Of a stretch of DNA of 64,000 bases, positions 22,585 through 33,225 are shown in pieces. Positions within the stretch are counted from its first letter, which is position 1. Each line of letters begins with the position of its first letter. The DNA comes from Mesostigma viride (Eukaryota > Streptophyta > Mesostigmatophyceae > Mesostigmatales > Mesostigmataceae): contig RPFO01000819.1 in the NCBI GenBank assembly GCA_009746045.1, forward strand, positions 620,382-684,381, written 5' to 3'. The notes under the pieces were generated by a model. It made no database searches. It was not told the DNA's origin and was given only the letters and a program-made list of their open reading frames with translations. A program made the position numbers and the translations under genes.

Positions 22585-23649
22585 TCTGAGGTGGCAGGAG
22601 GTGCCTGCCAGGGCTTGTGGTCAACGTGGATGACCGCCCCCCTCCAGTATACCGGCTTCCCCCCTGCGCTCTGCCGGAGCTGAAGGTAGGTCGGCCATAG
22701 CTCGCGTCGCCGCTGTTGCTGGGCCAGGGTCAAGTCGCCGTCCAGCGTGAAGCGAGTCCTCGAGAGCTTCTTGCGGCATTCAAGGAACGCCAGCTTGTCC
22801 GCCATGTACTTAAAGGTGAGGAGCACGGGTGCCGGGCCAGCCTTACCCCGCGCGCGGGAGAGGCGGACAGCCGACATCCGCAGCTCACCAGTGAGTTGCA
22901 TGGGGGCAAGAATGTCGCGCTTAAATGCCCTGAGAAGAGTCGTCGAGGTCTCACCTGCCGGCTGGTCGAAGTGCTTGACGATGACATTGTGGCTGCGCTG
23001 GGTGATGTCGGCCTCCTCGCGAAGGTCGAGGGCTTGTTGCTTGAGCTGTGCCGCGATGGTGGAGGTGGTGGAGGTGGTATGATGCTTAAGCAAGTCCGCC
23101 CAGGTGGAGGGAGCATCGCTGGCCGGGCCAGCAGATGCCGGCTGGGCAGCGATGTCCTTCACCGCCTGGGCGGTGAGGCCGGCGGTGCCATGCAAGCTCT
23201 CAAGGGCGGTGGCAGTGGCTTGGAGGCGCTGGTCGAGGTCGAGGAGCTGGGCCGTGATGTCGGCAGTGGAGGCGGAAATGGCAGTGGAGGTGGACCTCGG
23301 CGACGGTGGTGGAAAGGTGAGGAAGCTCAGCAGCCAGCGTGCCGCCCAGTGCTGCTACGTCGGCAGCAAGGGGGGTCACGTGCTGCTGGAAGGCTTCCGT
23401 AAGGATGGAACGAAGTGTGGGGGCGCAGATGGATGGAGCCCAGATCTCGCCATCAGAGCGCTGGAGAAGGGAGTTGAGAATGGTGTGCTGGAGTTGGGGG
23501 CGGGCGCACCCGAGCAGAATGTCGGTGTTAAACCAAAATTTGCCGTCCGGGAGGAGGAGGCGAATGATGTCGTGGAGGTGGAGGCACAGGTCGTAAAGCG
23601 AGGCGAAGTCCCCCCAGAAGATGCAATGCAGAGCAGTTGCCGGGGACAT
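22585..23649 (-). mobile_element. LINE C ORF1 (RNA-binding/coiled-coil protein), inverted relative to its ORF2
   Basis: Minus-strand frames 23649-23200 and 23195-22581 join through one frame change near 23240. The N-terminal part is followed by a coiled-coil-like region (LDQRLQATATALESLHGTAG, then STWADLLKHH and LKQQALDLREEADI). The C-terminal domain has KYMADKLAFLECRKKL, DGDLTLAQQQRRRELWP and a terminal WRGAVIHVDHKPW. This is the usual shape of ORF1 proteins of algal and plant L1-like LINEs, which coat the element RNA. It reads away from the ORF2 piece that begins at about 23650 on the other strand. Confidence 0.75.
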
Positions 23650-26240
23650 GTTAGTCCAGTCGTGATCGTCGACCTTCGGTCACCGCCCGCATCCGCCTTT
23701 CGTAAGCACGTGGCACCACCTGATTTGCGCACACTGCAGTTGCTTGAGAAATCTGACGACGCTCTGGAGGACTTCCCTGAAAAACGCGCCCACAAGCGCG
23801 CGGCAGAGGCGTTCGTCGACGCGCTGGACATCCCGGCCAGCCACGCCCAGCTGGTCGCTGCCGGCCCGGCTTCGGCCCTTCGACACCTCGCTGGCAAGCT
23901 GCCCGCGGCCGGGGCCCTGCTGCCCCCCCGCCGCCCGCCCCGCTTCACCAGCCTGCACCGGCTCCCCGCCGTCATCCAGGCCCGGCAAGCCCTACGTGAC
24001 AACCGCGACCCCGCCCACTACGCCCGCCTCAAAGCCGATTACCACTCGGCCATCCGGCAGGCGACCAAGGAGCAGGAGGACCTTCATGTCCGCGAGTACT
24101 TCGCCCACCTCAAGGACCAGCACGGCAAGTACGCCTGGACACGCCTGCGTCACGCCCAACGGCCCGCCGGCGGCGCGCAGCCGGTGCCGCGGACGCTCTC
24201 TGGCTCACCGCAGCAGCAGCTCGACCAGTGGTATTCCTCCCAGTCCCGGCTGCTCGGTGCCCCCCCGCCGCCTCCGCCGCTTGGCCCTCTGGCGGCCGCA
24301 CGCCTGGCAGTAGCGCCTGCGGCCGTCCCTGCGCCGCCCACGCCGCCCGCCGCTGAGCAGGACTACATGTACCCAGCCCTGACGGAACCCCTGGCCGCCG
24401 GACCCCAACGAGCTACCGCCGTTCACCGAGCTCGAGCTGAGCACCGCCGCCAAGCAACTCCGCTTCTAGGCCGCCGTTGGACGGCTGACCAGCTCCCAGC
24501 CCCGGTGATTAAGCTGACGGCGCTCACGGGATTCCTGCTTGACGTCTGCAACCAGATCCTGCTTGCCGCCGCGCCGCCGATTCCTGAGTGGCAGCACAGC
24601 TACCGTATTATGCTGTACAAAAACAAAGGTTCCCCTGACGACCCCGCAAGGCTACCGAGGGGTCTGCATCCAGAGCGCCGCACTCAAGTTGTTCATGCGC
24701 ATGATCCTCAACCGCCTTCGTTCTGCTCTCGACCGTCACCTAGGGGAAAGTCAAATGGGCTTTCGTCCTGGGCGCAACACCGTCATGGCCATCTTCGTCG
24801 CGCGTCGCCTCTTCGAGGAAATCGCTCTCCTGCAACCTCAGGTGAGTTTCCCGCCATCCAGGCTGATCTTCGTCGACTTCATGAAGGCTTTTTGATTCTG
24901 TCCTCTGGGACGCTCTATGGGCTGTACTTGCTCGCGCGCTCGTGTCCCCACTCCCCTGATTACCGTCATCCGCACGCTGTATGAGGGGTCGACCACTTCG
25001 GTGCGCACTCAACACGGCATTACCCCGCCATGCCCACTGCAGACCGGCGTCTGGCAGGGTTGCGTCCTGTCGCCGTACCTGTTTATTATTGTAGTGGATT
25101 ATGTTATGCGCCAGGCACGTGCTCGCTTTGCTAGCATTGCAGGCCGTGCCCCCGGCCTAGCGATCACGAACGAGCTTGGAGAAGGGGGGCCGACTAACAT
25201 TGAATTAGCAGAATTTACTAGCTGACCTCATTTATGCCGACGACATCACGCTCATCGAGAAGCCGGAGTCTGCCCAACTTTGGCTGGACTGCCTGGCGCT
25301 CCAGGCTCGGGCGGTTGGTCTAGAAATCAGCCCCAAAACGGAGGCCCTGGCCCTCGGCATGGCAGGGCCCCCACCCACACTCCGCCTCTTAGACGACACC
25401 GAGGTCCCCTACCCTACTTCAGGCCGCTTCAAGCTGCTCGGCCACTGAGTTGGCTTCCCGACTGCGAGGACGACCTGACGACACGGATCGGCATGGCGTG
25501 GGCGCACCTCCATGACCACCGCCGCTGGTGCCGGAGCAACCCCGGATCGTCAAGCGTGACCTCTTCAAGGTCGTCATTCTGACGATCCTGACCTACGGCG
25601 CAGAGACCTGGACACTGACGCAGGAGCTGGAGCAACGACTCGACGGCAACGTCACCAAGATGCTGCGCAAGGCCCTTACTACATCCCCTTTGGTTTGCAC
25701 ATTAGTAATGAGGATTTGTACGCTGATTTGCCCTATGTTTCCCACATTATTAGGCACAGGCGCCTGGGCCTAGCCGGGCACCTGGCCCGCACAGATCAGG
25801 TAGACACATCAGATAGACTAGCTGGCACCAAACCCGCCCAGCCTGGGCAATATGTCCTTACCTGGCGTGCCCCCGGCCGCGCGCGGCAGGGCCGCCACCC
25901 GTGGACTTTTCGTGATAGACTCGGCATGGACATGTGCTACACTAGACGCGACGGGCTCACGCCCGGGCAGCCTCGGCTGCATGGTTTGTCTGTAATATAT
26001 GGAGGCAGATGGTACGCAAGGATAGATGGCAAGTAGTGATGAAGGAGACCACCCCCAAGTCTGTGGGGGCTCCGCGTGTGACCGCGTATGGCATATTCAT
26101 AGCGATTCGGGCCGCGGTGCCCACACCCCTGTAACTAGGACCTAGATAGCTTACACCATCCATTCCATCCCATGTTCCCCTCCCACTGAGGCCTTATGCT
26201 CACGTGACGCAGTCACGTGTCTATTAATTAATTAATTCAT
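23650..26240 (+). mobile_element. LINE C ORF2 (linker, RT, C-terminal domain), 3' UTR and TTAA tail
   Basis: Plus-strand coding begins in the linker before the RT (DFPEKRAHKRAAEAFVDALD). It continues with frame changes through IQSAALKLFMRMILNRLRSA, GFRPGRNTVMAIFVARRLFE, IFVDFMKAF (first Asp), WQGCVLSPYLFIIVVDYVMR, and DLIYADDITLIEKPE (YADD, about 25225-25263). Then come ILTYGAETWTLTQELEQRL, RHRRLGLAGHLARTDQVDT and the C-terminal RVTAYGI region, with a stop at 26143-26145. The 3' UTR has the CACGTGAC/GTCACGTG hairpin and a TTAA tail at about 26223-26240. Breaks lie near 24650, 24895, 25215 and 25440. No endonuclease domain is present. It is the reference copy of family C here. Confidence 0.85.
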
Positions 26241-26984
26241 TGGGTTAATGAAATCGTCGACCTTGAAAGGTTGGGGCCGCCGAAAGCGCGGTTCTGTGGG
26301 GCATGAAAACCCTCCTGTTTTGTCGGCTGAGCGGCTGCGTTTAGGATCAGGCGATGCAGATGGCGAGGCATTAAGCCCGGGAGGGTTCGGGGCGAGGTCC
26401 CACCAGTGTGCGACTAGTGTCACCGCTGCCTGCCGGACCTGATGGCAAAGCTGCAGCCGGAGCTGCCGACGTATTTTCATGGCCGAGCGCAGCCGCCAGG
26501 CTGCGTTGCGTCGAGGAGCGTTTGCTCGTGACATATTGCGTATTAGCTTAATTCGGAAAAATATATCAGCATGTGCGTCTTAGAAAGACGAAGCGATAGT
26601 GATGTTCACAGCCGAATTCGGTGCTCAAACGTGAAAGTTATGAGCTCCGCCATCAGCCATGGCTACCTCGTTTACATGCCCATTCGTTTTGGCGGGTAAG
26701 CCTTCTTGAAAGATGCTTCGACTCGTTGATATACATGGGAAGAAGCACCTGGGAAGGGCAGTGCACGCTGGATTTATGAGTGTGCGGAGGGATACTGGTT
26801 TAAATATTATTCAGACAGAGTCCTCGACCAAACTACCTTGAGGTGCAGATTACATATGTAGAGGGTATGTGGTAGGGATCAGTACAATAGATATAAATCC
26901 ACGCTTTGCCAAGTGAACAATTCAACCATTGGGGCCGGCAGCTGCGCGGTACATGGCCTACCTCAAGCGCGCCCCACGATAAAA
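26241..26984. other. No gene recognised
   Basis: A 740-bp stretch without a credible ORF, element end or tandem repeat. It separates the LINE C tail from the next LINE B 3' end. Confidence 0.4.
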
Positions 26985-27221
26985 TAAGATTAAATTAAAT
27001 TAAATTAAATTAAATTAAATTGGAACATATCTCCGTACTTGGGAACTCGTACATGTATAGCACACATCCGTGAGAAGGGGCATATGGATTGTAATACATT
27101 CTGGGCTACTTCCTGCAAGGGTATGTAGGGACGTGTAAACTACAACTGCTCTGGGTGCACAAAGTGCACCTGCACCACTATGTATTCCAGCAGCTAAGGT
27201 GCGGACATAGGGTGGAAGATT
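26985..27221 (-). mobile_element. LINE B 3' UTR with TTAAA tail
   Basis: (AATTA)n at about 26986-27020 is followed by ggaacatatctccgt and the rest of the LINE B 3' UTR through aaggtgcggacatagggtgg. It is the same structure as at 6.95 kb. Confidence 0.8.
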
Positions 27222-27480
27222 CATTGATTAATTAATAGACACGTGACTGCGGCAAGTGAGCATATGTAAGTCCTCAGTGGGAGGGCAACATGGGATGGAT
27301 TGGATGATGTAAGCTATATCTAGGCCCTATAGTTACAGGGTTGTGGGCACCACGGCCCGAATCGCTATGAATGCCATACGCGGTCACACGCGGAGCCCCT
27401 GCAGACTTGGGGGTGGTCTCCTTCAACACTACTTGCCACCTATCCTTGCGTACCATCTGCCTACTTATTACAGCCTGCCC
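27222..27480 (-). mobile_element. LINE C 3' end inserted next to LINE B UTR
   Basis: Reads on the minus strand as the ORF2 C-terminal codons (VTAYGIHSDSGRGAH), 3' UTR, hairpin (one arm damaged: ctgcggcaagtg) and a TTAA tail near 27230. The copy is 5'-truncated at about 27475. Confidence 0.8.
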
Positions 27481-27919
27481 CCTTAAGAACATATCTCCGA
27501 ACACATATCCCGGAGAAGGGGCATATGGTTTTTTATACATTCTGAGCTACAACCTGCAGGTGGGGGGATGTAAACTGCCACCTACTCTGGGTCACCCAGA
27601 GTACATGCAAGGTGCCCTGGCTGCACCACCGTGTATTCCAGTGCTCAGCTAAGGTGTGGACATGGGGTCTGCATTTTGCCCCAACCATGTTGTCACTAGA
27701 GGGGGATATAATCGTCATCCGAGCTGTCCTCTACTGCAATCACAATTGTGATGGCAGACGAGGCGCCGTAGTGTAGCGGCTATCCTCAGGGGCAATAAAC
27801 TCCACCTGCTGACTTCTACCCTGGCGCTAGCAATGGGCCGTGGGGCCCGTGGGGAGAAAACCGGAGCATGCCCCTCAGAAAGGTGCTTATCGCAGATGGC
27901 AGCCCATTTCTCCTTGTCT

Positions 27920-28586
27920 GACCTATGTACGGCGCCGAGACCTGGACACTGACGCAGCAGCTGGAGTGCTCAACGACTCGACGGCAAAGTCACCAAGATG
28001 CTGCGCATGCAAGGCCCTTACATCCCCTTTGGTTTGCACATTAGTAATGAGGATTTGTACGCTGATTTGCCCTATGTTTCCCACATTATTAGGCACAGGC
28101 GCCTGGGCCTAGCCGGGCATCTGGCCCGCACAGATCAGGTAGACACATCGGATAGACTTGCTGGCACCAAACCCGCGCCCAGCCTGGGCGATATGTCCTT
28201 ACCTGGCGTGCCCCCGGCCGCGCGCGGCAGGGCCGCCACCCGTGGACTTTTCGTGATAGACTCGGCATGGACATGTGCTACACTGGACGTACGTGACGGG
28301 CTCACGCCCGGGCAGCCTCCTGGTTTGTCTGTAATATGGAGGCAGATGGTACGCAAGGATAGATGGCAAGTAGTGATGAAAGAGACCACCCCCAAGTCTG
28401 TGGGGGCTCCGCGTGTGACCGCGTATGGCATTCATAGCGATTCGGGCCGCGGTGCCCACACCCCTGTAACTAGGACCTAGATAGCTTACACCATCCATTC
28501 CATCCCATGTTCCCCTCCCACTGAGGCCTTATGCTCACGTGACGCAGTCACGTGTCAATTAATTAATTAATTAATTAATTAATTAA
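27920..28586 (+). mobile_element. 5'-truncated LINE C copy with 12-bp target duplication
   Basis: Begins inside the RT thumb (TYGAETWTLTQQLE), continues through the ORF2 end (stop 28478-28480), 3' UTR, hairpin and a (TTAA)n tail to 28586. Exact 12-bp duplications ttctccttgtct flank it at 27908-27919 and 28587-28598. The target is LINE B. Confidence 0.9.
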
Positions 28587-28611
28587 TTCTCCTTGTCTAT
28601 CACGCGAGCGA

Positions 28612-28846
28612 TGGTACGCAAGGATAGATGGCAAGTAGTGATGAAGGAGACCACCCCCAAGTCTGTGGGGGCTCCGCGTGTGACCGCGTATGGCATTCAT
28701 ATAGCGATTCGGGCCGAAGTGCCCACACCCCTGTAACTAGGACCTAGATAGCTTACACCATCCATTCCATCAATCCCATATTCCCCTCCCACTGAGGACT
28801 TATGCTCACGTGACGCAGTCACGTGTCTATTAATTAATTAATTAAT
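28612..28846 (+). mobile_element. Short LINE C 3' copy in the same LINE B
   Basis: Starts in the last ORF2 codons (MVRKDRWQVV), then 3' UTR, hairpin and TTAA tail. The LINE B target gcgagcg is found on both sides (near 28604-28610 and 28850-28856), an imperfectly preserved target duplication. Confidence 0.8.
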
Positions 28847-28873
28847 CGTGCGAGCGTGGAGTACAGATAGTCC

Positions 28874-30423
28874 CCGTGTTGGTCTGTACGGCAGTACGGG
28901 GTACTCGGTAAAACCCTTGCGTACTGTAAAAATACAGGTATTTTTGCGAGGGGTCAAAAATACGCGAAAAAATACGCAGTACGGCATACGGGGTATTTTT
29001 GAAATTGTGCTAAAAAAGTACGGGGTATTATTGAGGCCAAGGCTTAAAGTACGGGGTATTCTTAGGATGTGTGGCCCTGCATCCAACAAATGTTACTATG
29101 TACTATGCTCTCTGCTATTCATTAATGAGCATAATGGCAGTGACTTGCCACCTGCCACACTTAGATCGACATTGCAATACATCCTTCAAGTACATTTGTA
29201 TATTGTGGACACGCAAACTATTGACCATCTAACACCGGTCTCTTTTATTACAATGCATTATTGACAACATAATACATTATTGAATGGTATAATGCACCCA
29301 GAGCTCTGGCAGCCTCGATGCAGAGGATGTCATAGCACTATAGATGGCAGCTTCGTTGCACAATGACAACAAGTGCATGCCACGAATCCCTAAGAAATAA
29401 AATCATTGGCAATAAACCCAGAATTGACCTTCACTGCTGCGGCAGGTCCATACTTTGCCACTGCCGCGATCATATTCTTGTACGAGGCGCTGGCGGCGAC
29501 GTGAAACGGAATGCCATTCTCGTAAAAGAAAGAGGCCTGGGCAAGGCGGACTTCCTGGAGCTGCGCATTGGAAAAGCACTGTGGAATCGTCTTCTGCACT
29601 GCCTTGCCAGAGCCACAAGGGCCAGCACCCGGGGCAGCGGCAGGCAGAAGGGCCTTGGCAACGCGGGCACCGAGCACTGCCTTTTGCTCCTTCTTTTCCA
29701 ACCGGGCTGCCTCAGCCGCCTGAAGCCTCCCGATCAGGCCTTCTACAATCCTAGACTGCTGGCAAAATGTGGCTCCCTTGTTGGGGATGTGGCCGAGATG
29801 GCCGACAGCGCGATCCTTGCTAAAGTTGCCAGGCCTGCCGAACTTGTAATCGCACAGCTTGCACGCCTGGCCACCTCTGGCCGACTACCACGTCTTCCCC
29901 ACTCACGGTCTTTTCCACCTCGTCAATCAGGTGGAGGTATTGATACTCCTCTCCCCTTTTGACGACTGGGACTCTAGGCATGGTCGCCTCTTTTAGGATT
30001 GCCTAGCGCACAATACATGAAGCGGCGCACCCGGCACCTTCTATTTGCTTTAATTGCGTCTTCACTCTTCTGCGTCTTTCTGGAAGTGCACCCGTCCCTA
30101 AACCTTATGATTCTGCCATGCATATGCTCTGTCCCCTCGCAGCTTTTCTCCCGCGCAATAAAAAATCCTGTCAAAAAATGTAGAAAGGCACACCGTCACG
30201 CGTGTACTAGCAAGTAGCTATGCACTCGCTGCAATTTCAGCAATTTCAGTACCACTGACAGGTCTGGGCCTCTCCCCACCGCGTGACACGTCCGCGACCT
30301 CCAAAATCGGCTAAAGTCCAAAGTGAAAAACAGTGAAAATCGTACGGCGTACGCGGTCGAAAGCGTCAGTACCGTGGAATACGGCGTATTTTCATACCCG
30401 AGGTGCCGTACGAACCAACACGG
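28874..30423 (-). mobile_element. hAT-family DNA transposon, 1550 bp
   Basis: The flanking 8-bp duplication gatagtcc (28866-28873 and 30424-30431) is the hAT hallmark. Inverted ends begin ccgtgttggt and share gtacggca further in. Subterminal gtacggggtatt motifs repeat about four times on the left (28897, 28992, 29018, 29049) with related cgtacg/tacggcgtatt motifs on the right, as expected for transposase binding sites. It interrupts LINE B. Only an N-terminal transposase fragment is coded inside, so it is a non-autonomous derivative. Confidence 0.88.
29390..29981 (-). pseudogene. hAT transposase N-terminal fragment (BED zinc finger)
   Basis: From ATG at 29981 the frame starts MPRVPVVKRGEEYQYLHL. 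After a frame change near 29890 it carries a BED-type zinc finger: CKLCDYKF, then GHLGHIPNKGATFC. Next comes a low-complexity stretch and the hAT-typical ASFFYENGIPFHVA (in plants this block opens the DUF659 region), then a stop at 29390. The catalytic core and the dimerisation domain are absent. DNA binding without transposition activity is the most it could do. Confidence 0.78.
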
Positions 30424-32160
30424 GATAGTCCCATGCAGAGCCCCTGCATCCTCAAGCAGTTGTGTCGCATAGATCCGGGTCGCGCCGCGTCGGTGCGGGC
30501 CGGGCACGCGCAAGTTTGCCAATGGTAATTGCGACTGGACAAGGGGACCCTGCCATATAGTCCTCAGGAGGTGCATGTCTACCTGGTTGGCCAGTCTTAA
30601 GCTAGCCCCCCGGCCGGCAGGGCCCACATCGATGCCCGATCGGTATTCACATGGTATGTGCGGGCAAGATGGCCGGCAAAGAGGAAGCGGCGGTGCACCG
30701 CATGCATGGCGGATGGTATGGGTGACAAGAGGGAGCTCGCACGCAGGAGTAGCCCCCCTTGTGGGTGCGGCGCTTGTGGTAGCGGCCGCCAAGGATGTGA
30801 CAGAGCAGTCTATGTAGTGATGGTGCCGTCAAGCTGCTTGCTCAGCCCCTGAGGCGGCGCCTGGTCCAGGGTCCACGCCTCACAGCCGTAAAGGAGGATG
30901 CTGATTGCTGATGAGGACAAGGGCTTTGAACCGGAATGCGCTTGCGCCGCTCACTTAGGTACTAAGCGACATGTCCAGAACCTGTCAAGGCGGCGGAGGG
31001 CCGCCCAGGCCTGGCCAATGCAGGTGTTGATGTCGTCGACCGTGGAGGGGATCCTGTGCAGCCAAGGAGCTTGAAGCGAGTCGCCGGCGGGGCCGGGGAC
31101 GGGGCTAGCTTCCGTCCAGCAAGAGGAGCTAGGGTACGGGGTGGGGTGCGGTCCCAGCGGGGTAGCCGATGCATGGCCATGACCTCCGTTTTACATTGCT
31201 GTCAGATCATAAGCCCCACCGCCCGCGCTTCCATGCAGTGACATTAAGCTATCTTATGTCAGAGTTGGGCGGCCGGACTCCGGGGTCTCCACGAGCGTCG
31301 TGTCATCAGCATGGATCAGTTCGCTCCGTCGGTAGCCTGGCTGCATGGGTGGCCGGGTTGCACTACGGCTTCGCAAGGCAACCCCGTCGCAGCTGGCCGG
31401 CGTTCTCCGTGATCTCGATCCCCGGCGCGGGCGCCCCTCCATGCACCCGGGCAAAGCGGGCTTGAATGTGCTCACCTTATAATAATATAATCCATGCACC
31501 ATGATGAATATAGATATGGGGAAAGCACACAGCCCTGCCATGCACACCCCTGTGTGCAGGGGGGACGCCCGGCGGAGTGACGCTGTCAGCGTTATAGACC
31601 TGGGCTTGGGATATATCGAACTGGCGGATGATCTCAACGATGTACATGTACGATTGATGGGATACGGAACAGGTGGAGGACCACCCATATATGTAGGGCG
31701 TCCCATATAACCGTATCGAATTCCTAGGTGCGGTAATCCACGAAGATGAATAGCAATGGCAACAAGAGGCCCGGGGGGGCGCAGGCGGCCCATGCACTTC
31801 TTCGATCATGCAGGCGGCGCACGTGGTATTATGGTGACCATAAGTCCATAACACAATTGCGACGAACACGGAATTAAGCCCATCTGGAACTCACCCAGGT
31901 GGGATTATCGAGGCTGGCATGCATGCGCGGTTCAGCAGGAGACGCACGAAAACTTTCAGCATGCACGCAGCTTTGGAGGCATACACCGCGGTAGTTGCCG
32001 GTGCATGACAGTCCGTGGCGGCCCCCTTGCCCTTGTACATAATAGAGCATGACCCGGACAGCGGTCTTCCAATACATACATCGGCGGGGGGGGACCATCT
32101 CGTAGAATCCGGTTGTAAAGTTACGCCCTGCACGCCGGAGTAAAGGCTCAATTAAGCTAG

Positions 32161-32499
32161 CTCAGGCATCTTAACAATCTCCGGTGAAATATTGTCCACT
32201 CCCATGCATGGCATGCAGCATGATTCGTTGCGGACGGTGGAGAATCAGAAATGGCACCGGCAGCCCATCATGATTCCTGGGGGGTCCACTCGTCGTGGGG
32301 GGCGTCCAACGGCTAGGTGTCCCAAATCATGTCAAGAGGCCTCAATTGAGGCCTTTTGGCTCAATTAATTGAGGCCTTGTTCACCAAGGTCACCTGGGGA
32401 CGGTCACTGGCAAGGCCACTGACCAGTCCAAGCTGCGGCGCCCTGCTCTTGGCGGCATCGATCCTGCTCCACCACCCTGCCCGGGAAGAACCAGGTGAC
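32161..32499. other. No gene; two short palindromes
   Basis: Contains the perfect palindromes ggcctcaattgaggcc (about 32338-32353) and ctcaattaattgag (about 32360-32373). No coding signal. The similar palindrome aaaggcctc/gaggccttt occurs at about 34201-34222. Confidence 0.5.
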
Positions 32500-32994
32500 T
32501 TAGAACTGGACCACCTCAGAGGGTGTGCTGCATAACATCACAACCGCGCAGCCCAAGGTGCGGTCGATCTGTACCGCACCTACATGGGGGTAATTGACCA
32601 CGACAATGCCAGGGCGGGGTCGCCATGTCCGACATCTGGGGTGCCAGGGACCCAGAATTGTACGCGAAATTAGCGAGTCTCTGTCAATGCTGATCACCCG
32701 GATGGCTACTTTGCCATGCGCCATGGTTTGTCCCCGGCTACAACAAGTCATACCGCGACTACCTCGTGGAGGCAGGGCTACCTGGCTGGACCTTGTGAAT
32801 AACGAGCGCTTGAGGGAGGCCAGGGCCATGCACTGTGGCCACTCGATCCAGCTGGACAGCGATTCGACCCCGATGGCCACACACTCCAAAAACTGGACTG
32901 CCAAAGTGGGTGCAGCCAGGCAGTGTGTTGAAATATTAAAGGTGGAGGAGGAAAGATCTTTTGACCTCTTGTTACCCAATGTGATGACAGCCAC
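32500..32994 (-). pseudogene. Possible decayed REL-type LINE C-terminus
   Basis: An open frame of 164 residues. Its end, RPGIVVVNY followed by QIDRTLGCAVV, is reminiscent of the RPDIVV...LIDVSVA endonuclease motif of the LINE at 35.6-36 kb. The first catalytic Asp would be Gly. The rest is not recognisable. This is a weak call; a random open frame is possible. Confidence 0.3.
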
Positions 32995-33039
32995 AAAATA
33001 TTGCTTGGTTGATTAAATATATTACCTTGGGGTTGGTCT

Positions 33040-33225
33040 CCAACTAGGAGGTAGGCCTCAACTAGAGGTTAATCCCATCCAACTAGGATGGGCTTGGGCA
33101 AACTATGCCACTACACAATCTCAACGAGAGACTGTTACATACTCAACTAGAGCATGTCTTTTGTCTACCAACTAGGCAGCCATACCCAACTAGGGCTTAC
33201 CCATACACATGGGGACCAACTCGGT
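33040..33225. repeat. Cluster of seven CAACTAGG-like motifs
   Basis: The motif caacta(g/c)g or caactaga occurs at about 33046, 33059, 33079, 33143, 33168, 33188 and 33217 with irregular spacing. It is not a simple tandem array. Confidence 0.7.

Larger units (their letters stand above)
27481..32160 (-). mobile_element. LINE B composite copy, split by three later insertions
   Basis: The LINE B pieces are 27481-27919 (3' UTR and ORF2 end; stop near 27701, C-terminal acidic DSSDDDYIPL-like end), 28599-28611, 28847-28865 and 30424-32160. The right piece carries ORF2 sequence read leftwards: LKVFVRLLLNRACM near 31950, AWQGCVLSPYL at about 31520-31555, LIHADDTTLVE at about 31290-31325, then LLYGCEAWTL at about 30860-30890. 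The catalytic box reads HADD, not YADD. Many stops and frame changes make it a fossil. Inserted later are two LINE C copies and an hAT element. Confidence 0.75.

Noticed and set aside
23104-23649. First third of a 626-codon plus-strand frame
   Set aside because: It is antisense to the LINE C ORF1. Only the part after about 23650 matches a LINE ORF2.
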